Assembly (NCBI RefSeq): GCF_016642265.1
Contig: NZ_MRXX01000003.1
Span: 109,840 to 149,313 of the forward strand
Source of the DNA: Streptococcus lactarius
Lineage (GTDB): Bacteria > Bacillota > Bacilli > Lactobacillales > Streptococcaceae
Length of the DNA stretch: 39,474 bases
Reading direction: 5' to 3'
Shown: one piece after another, positions 31,398 to 39,474 of the stretch
How positions within the stretch are numbered: the stretch's first letter is position 1
Layout of the letters: each line of letters opens with the position of its first letter
Position numbers and translations under genes: made by a program
The notes under the pieces: generated by a model
What the model was told of the DNA's origin: nothing
The model's input: the letters and a program-made list of their open reading frames with translations, nothing else
Database searches by the model: none

Positions 31398-31619
31398 TTA
31401 AGCACCAATAATGCGATTGAATAGCTCTAGTAAAATGTCTTTTACTCCAGCAGCGTTGAAGACTAAGCCAACCGCAATAATCGCAATAATTAAAAAGCCA
31501 ATCAGTTTGCTAAACTCACGCTTGAAGCCAAGATACAAGCCAAACACAACGATTGCTAAAAGCACCAGTGATTGAGCGTTTGATAGAAACCAGTTATAAA
31601 GGTTTTGTCCAAAATTCAT
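31398..31619 (-). CDS. orf19: Tn916 Orf19, small membrane protein
   Basis: This 73-residue protein has two hydrophobic helices, at about residues 13-28 and 33-58, joined by a basic loop (FKREFSKL). It belongs to the TcpD-like/YddF-type small conjugation membrane proteins of Tn916 relatives. Its role is unproven. Position between the relaxase gene and ardA suggests a mating-channel component. Confidence 0.88.
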   Translation of the reverse strand: MNFGQNLYNWFLSNAQSLVLLAIVVFGLYLGFKREFSKLIGFLIIAIIAVGLVFNAAGVKDILLELFNRIIGA

Positions 31620-31661
31620 AAAAATGTTCTCCTCTCTATATTCAATGAATTTGTATTTGAG

Positions 31662-32867
31662 TTATTTTTTTGTTGTTATCACGTCCTGTTCTTTTACTGA
31701 CTGTTGCTTCAAAATCTGCTTGTGTCGGTCTGTCAGTTTCGCATGGTCGAGAATGTCTTTTACAACCTGCGTCTGGTTGATTTCATCAAGTTTAATCGCA
31801 ACCTTTAAGGTCGGGGCAACTTGATGAGATAGCCAGTTCAGCGTCCTTTGGAAGGAGTAAGGCTCTGGTTTTGTGGTTAGTTTTAATCGTTCACGATTGT
31901 TCCCAATAAACCAAGCCCATTCTTCATTCAGTTTCCAATCAGAACGAGGTTTGGAATCGTCTTTATCTACAAAACGGATATACCGATTGATAATTTTAAA
32001 GGCGGTATGCTCTGGATTGTCATAGACAAGTAAATCACGGACTGCATAATAGGCACGCTCATTTTTCAATCGAATCTCAAAACGGTTTTTTACTTCTGCG
32101 TCTTCAATGGGAATATCATTTTTCTTGTACTGCTCGTAGTCCTTTTCATAGATACAGAAATAAACTTCACTTTGTAATGAACCGATATAGAGGGTGTTTC
32201 CCATACATTCCTTTTCCTCTTTGCGTACCAGTTCGCCACTGCGATAGCTTTTAAAACTGCGGAAGACGGAGATACATTCTTCCTGTTGGCACTTTTCAGT
32301 GAGTACAGGGATATTTAAAATCCCTGTCTTATCGTTAATGGCAAGGTCAAGGCGTTTCATCACACCGCCAGCCACCAAAACGTCCATAAAGAACTCATAC
32401 CAGCTTCTTTGTTGTGCCAGAAGATAGCTTTCAAATTGTCTGCACCCACGACCTTTCAATTCCACCAGAACTCCTTTGTCCAGTTCATGGGAGCAAAGGA
32501 CGAATATGTCGCCTAAAGCATAATGCTCTGAATAAGAATAGAAACCATAGTCCTCATGAAGAAAATAGGACAGTTTCAGTTGTAAGATGTTTTCGACCAC
32601 CTGCTGTACGTCTGTTGTCGGAAAGCGAATTCTTACATAATCAAACAGCATTTCAAGGGGAGCGTCGGGATTGAAGCGTTCCAGAGCTTCCCAAAGGGAC
32701 TGCTGTAAATCCTCTGATGGCTTGACTTTTCCTGTTTCAATATCGCTTAGATACTGCCTTGTAATACCAGTCGCAACAGCTAAACGGTTTTGAGATAGTC
32801 CATAAGCCAAGCGTTTTTCTTTTAAATGCTGTAACCAAGTTTGTTCATTCAGTAAAAATCCCTCCAA
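31662..32867 (-). CDS. orf20: Tn916 Orf20, MobT/Rep_trans relaxase
   Basis: This 401-codon relaxase nicks oriT and starts rolling-circle transfer. An N-terminal XRE-type helix-turn-helix (KRLAYGLSQNRLAVATGITRQYLSDIETGKVKP) precedes the replication-initiator (Rep_trans, MobT/NicK) domain, which includes RLDLAINDKTG and FEIRLKNERAYYAVRDLL. No ATG is available at the N-terminus. The frame opens with TTG at 32867, but GGAGGG overlaps that codon, so CTG at 32852 (LNEQTW...) is an alternative start. oriT is immediately upstream. Confidence 0.93.
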   Translation of the reverse strand: MEGFLLNEQTWLQHLKEKRLAYGLSQNRLAVATGITRQYLSDIETGKVKPSEDLQQSLWEALERFNPDAPLEMLFDYVRIRFPTTDVQQVVENILQLKLSYFLHEDYGFYSYSEHYALGDIFVLCSHELDKGVLVELKGRGCRQFESYLLAQQRSWYEFFMDVLVAGGVMKRLDLAINDKTGILNIPVLTEKCQQEECISVFRSFKSYRSGELVRKEEKECMGNTLYIGSLQSEVYFCIYEKDYEQYKKNDIPIEDAEVKNRFEIRLKNERAYYAVRDLLVYDNPEHTAFKIINRYIRFVDKDDSKPRSDWKLNEEWAWFIGNNRERLKLTTKPEPYSFQRTLNWLSHQVAPTLKVAIKLDEINQTQVVKDILDHAKLTDRHKQILKQQSVKEQDVITTKK

Positions 32868-33044
32868 TCAAAAAGGCGTATGTCAACTTTTAAAGCCCAT
32901 TTGACATACGCTGAAATTTTGTAAATCCCTTGTAACCAAAGGATTTTCTAATGTTTTTTTGACTGTTTCCTGTCGATTTGTACCCCCCTGTTAGATACGG
33001 GGGGTTAAGTGCTGGCGTGGCTATTGCCACACCAGCCAGCAAGA
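32868..33044. other. oriT(916) origin of transfer
   Basis: The orf20-orf21 gap is the known location of the Tn916 oriT. It contains ACCCCCC (32982-32988) pairing with GGGGGGT (32999-33005), the same type of GC-rich hairpin as at the ICEBs1 nic site. A second stem, GCTGGCGTGGC with GCCACACCAGC (33011-33036), lies next to it. A third pairing of CAGTCCAC and GTGGACTG spans 33046-33092 in the end of orf21. Confidence 0.88.
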
Positions 33045-34430
33045 TCAGTCCACACCTGCGACTTCCGCTTCGCACGTCGCCTGCGTGGACTGTCTGCTGT
33101 TGGATAACTTTTTAATTTCCTCCAAGAAATCATATCCTTTTGGTACAAGGGGAGTATAAAACTCTGATATGACACTTGTTCCTACATCAACATAGCCACG
33201 ACCTTTGATTCGCTTTAAGAAGAAATCCTTTTGTACGTCACTGCCAAACATCATGCCATAGCCCATTTCAGACATACGACCTAAAGCCACTCTGAAATTA
33301 AACTGATCACGGATTCCGTCGCCTAAATATTTTGCGTCTGGACGTTGACAAGCCAGTATTAGAAAGAAGCCAGCTTGACGACCTAACATGACAATCTGTT
33401 TCAGCTTATTCATAACTGCGGTGTTTTCTTTTGTTCCCAGCATTTCCATGAAAGCGACGTATTCATCAAAGATTAAGAAGTGTGCCGGGAGACCTAAGTA
33501 AGCATAATTTTTGCCAGTCTTATAGTTCTTCATCTGCTTCATTTCCTCACTACGTTTCATCATTTCTTCATAGAATGTTTCAATGCAAGAAAGCAAGTCT
33601 TCTTTTCTATAGTAGACATTTGCCATCACAGAACCTAAGTCCGCAAGATCAGCATTTTTCGGGTCAAGAATATACAGTTTTGAATCTGTATGAAGCAAGG
33701 CTTCAATCAGTGTCAGTATAAAGTAAGTTTTACCGCCACCTGTACCACCAGCAATCAACATATGAGGGAGCTTATCATATTCCCACCATACGTTTTTCAT
33801 TAAGCGAAGTTTACCATCTTTAGCTTCTACTTCATCAATAGAAATACGACTGGCTATGGTGTCATAGAGCAAAGTATATTCCACATAGGAATCCTTTAAC
33901 TCTTTATCCGTCAGCTCACAGTACAAGCCACTCTCTAATTTCTTTTCCAAGTGTAAGAGTTGGTCTTGATATTTTCCCAGCGTGATTTCCACCCGTATCT
34001 GTATCAAGCCATTTTTAAGTCGATAATACATTTTAGGGAAGTAGGTTATCTTTTCCTTTGTACGACCAGCACTATCTTTAAAGAAACCCTCTGTTTTGAC
34101 CTGTTCAGATTCATACCACTTGTTTTCAAGTATCATCTTTGCCAGTTTTTGACGGTGGTAAAGTTGTTTAACCGTATCATAGCGAACCCGTTTGAATACA
34201 AACGCTACCAGCAAGCAGATAAGAATTGCGACACTGAAACTGATAATTAAATAGGGAATGTCAATCTTATCTGCTTGTGATAGGTTAAAATCCTGCCAGT
34301 TGATCTGCTGGATTGTCTTCACATGAAACAGTCCGACAACCAGCAGGAAAACAGGCAGGAGTGACGCTATCGTAAAATGAAAGACTAAATCTTTACCAGA
34401 TGGGCGAATCCTTTTACCACGCTGTTTCAT
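33045..34430 (-). CDS. orf21: Tn916 Orf21, FtsK/TcpA-type coupling ATPase
   Basis: This is a 461-residue DNA translocase that brings the relaxase-DNA complex to the mating channel. Two N-terminal membrane helices (about residues 13-30 and 45-68) are followed by an FtsK/SpoIIIE motor domain. Walker A is AGGTGGGKTYFIL, Walker B is HFLIFDEYVAFM and a conserved ILACQRPDAKYL segment follows. This is the HerA/FtsK coupling protein shared with TcpA and ConQ. It lies between orf22 and oriT. Confidence 0.95.
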   Translation of the reverse strand: MKQRGKRIRPSGKDLVFHFTIASLLPVFLLVVGLFHVKTIQQINWQDFNLSQADKIDIPYLIISFSVAILICLLVAFVFKRVRYDTVKQLYHRQKLAKMILENKWYESEQVKTEGFFKDSAGRTKEKITYFPKMYYRLKNGLIQIRVEITLGKYQDQLLHLEKKLESGLYCELTDKELKDSYVEYTLLYDTIASRISIDEVEAKDGKLRLMKNVWWEYDKLPHMLIAGGTGGGKTYFILTLIEALLHTDSKLYILDPKNADLADLGSVMANVYYRKEDLLSCIETFYEEMMKRSEEMKQMKNYKTGKNYAYLGLPAHFLIFDEYVAFMEMLGTKENTAVMNKLKQIVMLGRQAGFFLILACQRPDAKYLGDGIRDQFNFRVALGRMSEMGYGMMFGSDVQKDFFLKRIKGRGYVDVGTSVISEFYTPLVPKGYDFLEEIKKLSNSRQSTQATCEAEVAGVD

Positions 34431-34458
34431 GCGAAAAAGTCTCCTTTCTACCTAGCGA

Positions 34459-34845
34459 CTATTTGTCTTGTGTCGGTTCTTTCTTTGCTTGTGGTTGAGC
34501 TTTGAATGAACTAGAATCCTTTGTCAGCACAATATCGTCTGCCTTGATATACCAGTCAACATCTGCTCCTTGATAGGTGGCAGTAGCAACGGTGTCCGCA
34601 ATGGGATTGATAAGTTCCACCCGTGCGTTATAATCAAACTCTTTCAAAGGCACGCTGGCAGGAATACTTACTTGAATCATGCGTCCTTGTCCTTTGGATT
34701 TTAAGTCATAGGTACGTTCCTTGATTTCATCTGAAACCGACCCGTCTTCATTTTGGATTCTCACTTCACGACGTAGAGCAGAGAATTTCAATTCTCCAAA
34801 AGTCGTGTCTTTATCTAATACAATGCCATTTGCTAATCTCATCAT
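34459..34845 (-). CDS. orf22: Tn916 Orf22, DUF961 protein
   Basis: This 128-residue soluble protein of the DUF961 family has LDKDTTFGELKFSALRREVRIQN at the start and VTATYQGADVDWYIKADDIVL-type ending (ATATYQGADVDWYIKADDI). It is paralogous to orf23. Homologues (YdcP-like, HelP group) in ICEBs1 act as single-strand DNA-binding helicase processivity factors during replication of the element. Two ATGs in tandem leave the start open by one codon. Confidence 0.9.
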   Translation of the reverse strand: MMRLANGIVLDKDTTFGELKFSALRREVRIQNEDGSVSDEIKERTYDLKSKGQGRMIQVSIPASVPLKEFDYNARVELINPIADTVATATYQGADVDWYIKADDIVLTKDSSSFKAQPQAKKEPTQDK

Positions 34846-34860
34846 TTTTCCTCTCTTTCT

Positions 34861-35175
34861 TTATTCTTTTATCATGTCGTCAGCATGTAAAAGGTAATTT
34901 GTAAAACCACGAGTGCCGATTTTGTAGCCCTCTGCGGTAATACGTGGATTGACTAACTTCACACGTTCCTCAAAGCCGAAATGTTTTTCGCCAGCTTCAG
35001 CAGGAAGCACCACCACAATATCATCTGCTCTTTGAACATCAGAATAGAGATTATAGCTTCTTGATAAGACAGTTAGCCGTCCGTTGATTCTTCGCTGAAC
35101 GACTTTATCCTCGCCAGCAAATTCTAAATTGCCGAATGTTTTTTCCATGTTGGGAATCACAAATTTAAGTTCCAT
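34861..35175 (-). CDS. orf23: Tn916 Orf23, DUF961 protein
   Basis: This 104-residue protein starts MELKFVIPNMEKTFGNLEFAGED and ends with GTRGFTNYLLHADDMIKE. It shares the DUF961 pattern with orf22, namely an FG-x-LEF segment near the start, V-x-LVNP-x-I in the middle and an ADD-containing end. It likely arose by duplication and serves the same replication-helper role, as proposed for HelP of ICEBs1. It lies 15 bases upstream of orf22, in one transcript. Confidence 0.9.
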   Translation of the reverse strand: MELKFVIPNMEKTFGNLEFAGEDKVVQRRINGRLTVLSRSYNLYSDVQRADDIVVVLPAEAGEKHFGFEERVKLVNPRITAEGYKIGTRGFTNYLLHADDMIKE

Positions 35176-35197
35176 ATTTTTACCTATCCTTTCTTTT

Positions 35198-35272
35198 TTA
35201 TTGGCTGAATGAATGTTTGATGGTCTTAAAGAGTGGGGAACGACCTTTTGATTCTTGATTTTTTATTTTCAT
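35198..35272 (-). CDS. orf24: Tn916 Orf24, 24-residue peptide
   Basis: A 24-codon frame, MKIKNQESKGRS to KHSFSQ, has GGAAGTGA ahead of the ATG at 35272. It is very basic (seven Lys/Arg). It is the first gene of the transfer operon and matches the position of orf24 in Tn916. Whether the peptide is functional is unknown. Confidence 0.6.
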   Translation of the reverse strand: MKIKNQESKGRSPLFKTIKHSFSQ

Positions 35273-35306
35273 AAGTTCACTTCCTTTCAAAATCGGGTAA
35301 AAAAAT

Positions 35307-35331
35307 AGACACCTCATTTTTTGAAGTGTCT
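35307..35331 (-). terminator. Terminator-like hairpin upstream of orf24
   Basis: AGACAC (35307-35312) pairs with GTGTCT (35326-35331). On the minus strand the stem is followed by seven T residues. It sits where transcription crossing the joined ends of the circular form enters the transfer genes. Confidence 0.65.
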
Positions 35332-35416
35332 ACCTATTAAATATTCAAATTTTATTGGAAGTATCTTTATATCTTCACTTTTCAAGGATAAATCGTCGTA
35401 TCAAAGCTCATTCATA

Positions 35417-35439
35417 AGTAGTAAATTAGTAGTAAATTG
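35417..35439 (+). repeat. Int arm-binding (DR2-type) repeats, orf24 end
   Basis: Tandem copies of AGTAGTAAATT at 35417-35427 and 35428-35438 match the Int N-terminal domain site seen at the int end (17617-17638). The rest of the 35273-35685 gap contains the element end near 35515, AT-rich host DNA and the glmU promoter. Confidence 0.75.
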
Positions 35440-35624
35440 AGTGGTTTTGACCTTGATAAAGTGTGATAAGTCCAGTTTTTATGCGGATAACTAGATTTTT
35501 ATGCTATTTTTAAAATTAAAACTATTATTACTTATTTGTAGAGTAACGTTACTTATTTTACTAAAAAATAGTTTGTCTACATTCGAGCTTTCCTTATAGG
35601 AGGTTTTTTTGGTTCGGGTCTTAT

Positions 35625-35653
35625 TTTCCAAAAGGGGTGAAAAATGGTATAAT
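35625..35653 (+). promoter_or_regulatory. glmU operon promoter
   Basis: The extended -10 TGGTATAAT (35645-35653) has TTTCCA 17 bp upstream (35625-35630). It lies about 110 bp beyond the transposon end, so the insertion leaves the core promoter intact. Confidence 0.65.
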
Positions 35654-35655
35654 AA

Positions 35656-37065
<1,410 letters not shown>

Positions 37066-37074
37066 GAGAATCTC

Positions 37075-37620
37075 ATGCAATTTGAAGAAAAAACCATTGA
37101 GCGCAAGGAAATTTATCAGGGACCTATTTTCCAAGTGGTGACTGATCAAGTAGAACTACCCGCTGGAAAAGGTCAAGCTCAGCGTGATTTAATTTTTCAT
37201 AATGGAGCAGTAGCGGTTTTACCGATCACAGATGAGGGCAAGACGATCTTGGTCAAGCAGTACCGCAAGGCGATCGAGAGGACTTCAGTAGAGATTCCTG
37301 CAGGGAAGTTGGAAAAGGGTGAAAATGCGGATCCTCAAGCGGCTGCTCTACGCGAATTGGAAGAAGAAATTGGCTACACAGCGGATCTAGAGTTATTGTA
37401 TGATTTTTATTCTGCCATTGGATTTTGCAACGAGCGGATCAAACTCTATGTTGCGACCAACTTGAAAAAGGTGGAAAATCCTCGTCCGCAAGATGCAGAT
37501 GAAACCTTGGAACTCTTAGAAGTGACTTTGACGGAAGCCAAAGATTTGATCCAGTCTGGCGAAATCTGTGATGCCAAGACGATTATGGCGATCCAATACT
37601 GGGAATTAACCAATAAATAG
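37075..37620 (+). CDS. nudF: ADP-ribose pyrophosphatase (NUDIX family)
   Basis: This 181-residue enzyme hydrolyses ADP-ribose to AMP and ribose-5-phosphate. The Nudix helix is present as [13 protein letters not shown] followed by [10 protein letters not shown]. There are nine rather than seven residues between the first glutamate and the RE pair, a spacing I also recall in the pneumococcal enzyme. [17 protein letters not shown] is the family's substrate-side loop. It is cotranscribed with glmU and macP. Confidence 0.9.
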   Translation: MQFEEKTIERKEIYQGPIFQVVTDQVELPAGKGQAQRDLIFHNGAVAVLPITDEGKTILVKQYRKAIERTSVEIPAGKLEKGENADPQAAALRELEEEIGYTADLELLYDFYSAIGFCNERIKLYVATNLKKVENPRPQDADETLELLEVTLTEAKDLIQSGEICDAKTIMAIQYWELTNK

Positions 37621-37631
37621 AGGAGGATCCG

Positions 37632-37967
37632 ATGGGAAAACCTTTATTAACTGATGAAATGATCGAGCGGGCACGACGTGGTGAGGATGTCAGAGGGCCA
37701 AGAATGGTCGATGAGGAAGAGACAAAAATCATTCGGACAGACCATAGAGGATTTGGCTATGAACGTCCCGTGAGAGAAAAACGTGTGGAACGCCCAAGGG
37801 CCAGTTATTCGCAAGATACCTTGCAGATCCAAGTGGAACCAACGGTTACAAAGAGCCGTCGCATTGAAGAGCAAAAAGAAAGTGTGCTTCAATCCAAACT
37901 CAATACCATTTTATTTTGGATTATTGCGCTCCTCATTGTCTTGATTTTGGCTATTTGGCTATTGTAA
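37632..37967 (+). CDS. macP: MacP, membrane activator of PBP2a
   Basis: This 111-residue single-pass protein has a charged cytoplasmic region of about 90 residues and a C-terminal membrane helix ([20 protein letters not shown]). The N-terminus [18 protein letters not shown] and the DEEETKI motif match pneumococcal MacP. That protein activates the class A peptidoglycan synthase PBP2a and is phosphorylated by StkP on the threonine in this motif (Thr31 here). The location between nudF and mtnN is the same as in pneumococcus. Confidence 0.9.
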   Translation: MGKPLLTDEMIERARRGEDVRGPRMVDEEETKIIRTDHRGFGYERPVREKRVERPRASYSQDTLQIQVEPTVTKSRRIEEQKESVLQSKLNTILFWIIALLIVLILAIWLL

Positions 37968-37991
37968 GGTCGTCACAAGGAGAAAACGAAT

Positions 37992-38684
37992 ATGAAAATT
38001 GGAATTATCGCAGCCATGCCACAGGAGTTGAAGATCTTGGTTGAAGCCCTTGAAAATGGGGAAAAGCATCTGCGTCTTGGGAAGGTCTACTATACGGGAT
38101 CGATTGGTCGCCATGAAGTGGTTCTGGTGGAAAGTGGCATCGGGAAAGTGATGTCTGCTATGAGTGTAGCGGTCCTAGCCAATGATTTCAAAGTGGAAGC
38201 CATTATCAATACGGGTTCTGCAGGTGCTGTAGCACCGGGAATGGCCGTTGGGGATATCGTCCTTGCGGACAAATTGGCCTATCACGATGTGGATGTGACG
38301 GCTTTTGGCTACAAGTATGGTCAGATGGCAGGTCAACCACTTTACTTTGAATCTAGCCGTTATTTCGTATCAGAAATGAAAAAAGTTTTGGAAGAAGAAG
38401 CTACAACCACACATGTCGGCCTGATTGCAACTGGGGATAGCTTTATCGCGAGCGAAGAAAAGGTCGCAGCGATTCGGGAGCAGTTCCCAGAAGTATTGGC
38501 AGTTGAGATGGAAGGAGCAGCCATTGCTCAGGCCGCTCATTCAGCTGGCCGTCCCTTCATGGTCATTCGCGCCATGAGCGATACGGCAGATCACGCAGCC
38601 AATATCTCGTTTGATGAATTTATCGTAGAGGCTGGCGAACGCTCAGCGCAAACATTAATTACCTTTTTGAAGAGATTGGTATAA
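37992..38684 (+). CDS. mtnN: 5'-methylthioadenosine/S-adenosylhomocysteine nucleosidase
   Basis: This is a 230-residue MTA/SAH nucleosidase (Pfs), which removes adenine from methylthioadenosine and S-adenosylhomocysteine and feeds AI-2 synthesis through S-ribosylhomocysteine. Glu12 in GIIAAMPQE and the aspartate of RAMSDTADH are the catalytic acid and base. Substrate contacts appear in GSAGAV, TGDSFIAS and EVLAVEMEGAAIAQ. It is the last gene of the operon, followed by a terminator. Confidence 0.96.
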   Translation: MKIGIIAAMPQELKILVEALENGEKHLRLGKVYYTGSIGRHEVVLVESGIGKVMSAMSVAVLANDFKVEAIINTGSAGAVAPGMAVGDIVLADKLAYHDVDVTAFGYKYGQMAGQPLYFESSRYFVSEMKKVLEEEATTTHVGLIATGDSFIASEEKVAAIREQFPEVLAVEMEGAAIAQAAHSAGRPFMVIRAMSDTADHAANISFDEFIVEAGERSAQTLITFLKRLV

Positions 38685-38700
38685 AACAAACAATAGATAG

Positions 38701-38750
38701 AAGTGGGATTAGATGAATTCTTTTACAATTCATTTTGTCCCGCTTTTTTG
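38701..38750 (+). terminator. Terminator of the glmU-mtnN operon
   Basis: AGTGGGA (38702-38708) pairs with TCCCGCT (38738-38744), one G-T pair, and ATGAATT with AATTCAT inside. It is followed by TTTTTT. Confidence 0.85.
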
Positions 38751-38782
38751 AAGCTGATTCTTTCAGAATTAGGGGGCTTTCA

Positions 38783-38791
38783 TGCTATAAT
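38783..38791 (+). promoter_or_regulatory. Extended -10 promoter of nth
   Basis: TGCTATAAT is an extended -10 with only a weak -35 near 38762. It lies 28 bp upstream of the nth start codon. Confidence 0.6.
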
Positions 38792-38818
38792 AAGGACTAG
38801 TAACGTAAAGGAGAAGTT

Positions 38819-39442
38819 ATGGTGTTATCAAAGAAACGGGCGCGCCATGTGATTGAAGAAATTATCGCCCTTTTTCCGGATGCAAAACCGAGTCTGGATT
38901 TTCGCAATCATTTTGAATTACTAGTGGCCGTCATGCTCTCTGCCCAGACGACTGATGCGGCTGTTAACAAAGCGACACCTGGTCTGTTTGCGGCATTTCC
39001 AACCCCACAAGCCATGGCAGCAGCTAGTGAAGCAGACATTGCCAAGCATATTTCTAAATTAGGCCTCTATCGCAATAAGGCTAAGTTTCTTAAAAAATGT
39101 GCCCAACAACTGCTAGACAACTTTGATGGGCAAGTCCCTCAGACACGTGAAGAGTTAGAAAGCCTGGCAGGAGTGGGACGCAAGACGGCTAATGTCGTAT
39201 TGAGTGTAGGCTTTGGAATTCCAGCCTTTGCTGTTGACACCCATGTGGAACGGATCTGCAAGCACCATGACATTGTCAAGAAATCAGCGACTCCCTTGGA
39301 AGTGGAAAAGCGGGTTATGGATATTCTGCCCAAAAACGAATGGCTAGCGGCCCATCAAGCCATGATCTATTTTGGTCGGGCCATCTGCCACCCCAAAAAT
39401 CCAGAGTGCGATCAGTACCCACAACTCTATCATTTTGATTAA
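38819..39442 (+). CDS. nth: Endonuclease III-type DNA glycosylase/AP lyase, iron-sulfur ligands incomplete
   Basis: This is a 207-residue base-excision repair enzyme that removes oxidised pyrimidines and cuts abasic sites. The helix-hairpin-helix is LAGVGRKTANVVLSVGF, with the catalytic lysine in GRKTA and the catalytic aspartate in AVDTHVERI. In E. coli Nth the C-terminal cluster is C-x6-C-x2-C-x5-C. Here CHPKNPEC keeps the first pair, but the third and fourth cysteines are missing (DQYPQLYHFD). The enzyme therefore probably lacks the 4Fe-4S cluster. The end seems natural rather than truncated, since pneumococcal Nth ends similarly as I recall. Confidence 0.92.
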   Translation: MVLSKKRARHVIEEIIALFPDAKPSLDFRNHFELLVAVMLSAQTTDAAVNKATPGLFAAFPTPQAMAAASEADIAKHISKLGLYRNKAKFLKKCAQQLLDNFDGQVPQTREELESLAGVGRKTANVVLSVGFGIPAFAVDTHVERICKHHDIVKKSATPLEVEKRVMDILPKNEWLAAHQAMIYFGRAICHPKNPECDQYPQLYHFD

Positions 39443-39448
39443 TCATTG

Positions 39449-39474
39449 GATAGTAGGACAGAAATCGGTCATTC
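39449..39474. repeat. Dispersed intergenic repeat, copy 3, reverse orientation (cut by window end)
   Basis: The last 26 bases are the reverse complement of the terminal part of the repeat at 13536-13713 (GAATGACCGATTTCTGTCC, then TACT where the other copies have CACT). The rest lies outside the window. Confidence 0.75.

Larger units (their letters stand above)
17505..35515. mobile_element. Tn916-family integrative conjugative element carrying tet(M), complete
   Basis: Gene order, sizes and motifs match Tn916: int, xis, orf8, orf7, orf9, orf6, tet(M), leader orf12, orf13-orf17, ardA (orf18), orf19-orf24. Total length of about 18.0 kb fits the known 18 kb. Ends are approximate (within about 20 bp). 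At the int side ATTTTCTTAAATGCTCG near 17510 and at the orf24 side the complement of ATGCTATTTTTAAAAT near 35500-35515 form an imperfect inverted repeat in AT-rich DNA. Tn916 makes no target duplication but leaves coupling bases, so exact boundaries need the empty site. Every reading frame is open, so the element may be transferable. It replaces no host gene. Confidence 0.93.

Overview
The window is chromosomal DNA of an oral Streptococcus, probably of the mitis/sanguinis/parasanguinis type, carrying one complete Tn916-family conjugative transposon with tet(M). The host assignment rests on the order glmU - nudix hydrolase - macP - mtnN, the streptococcal lipoproteins, the short intergenic repeats and the strong extended -10 promoters. 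The exact species cannot be fixed from the sequence alone.

Left host segment (1-17.5 kb). A nitroreductase and a VIT-family transporter converge on a shared terminator. An orphan PTS EIIC overlaps a DUF915 surface hydrolase gene, and two lipoprotein genes follow. Next is a BceAB-type peptide-antibiotic ABC transporter with a textbook BceR-type operator but no two-component genes beside it. An orphan OppA-type peptide-binding lipoprotein lies divergent to a PadR-regulated operon with two paralogous membrane proteins. Then comes a packed run of small soluble enzymes and accessory genes: DUF2829 (the family of the anti-Thoeris protein Tad2), an SDR, a NUDIX hydrolase, a GNAT acetyltransferase, a stand-alone PEP-synthase-like barrel and an ASCH protein.

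Transposon (about 17.5-35.5 kb). Every module of Tn916 is present and open: int and xis, regulation (orf8, orf7, orf9), the accessory tet(M) with its leader peptide and orf6, and the transfer genes orf13 to orf24 with ardA, oriT and the relaxase. All are on the minus strand except orf9. No extra resistance gene is inserted. Tandem Int arm-binding sites lie near both ends.

Right host segment (35.5-39.5 kb). The operon glmU - nudF - macP - mtnN (cell-wall precursor synthesis, nucleotide-sugar clean-up, PBP2a activation and AI-2/methylthioadenosine metabolism) is followed by nth. The transposon sits in the intergenic gap between the ASCH gene and glmU and breaks no gene.

The most interesting unexplained signal is a 138-162 nt intergenic element present twice (9053-9214 and 17311-17448). 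Both copies fold into the same closing stem plus three hairpins, and several stems differ between copies by compensatory base changes. I do not recognise it. It looks like a structured RNA or a small RNA-like mobile repeat.
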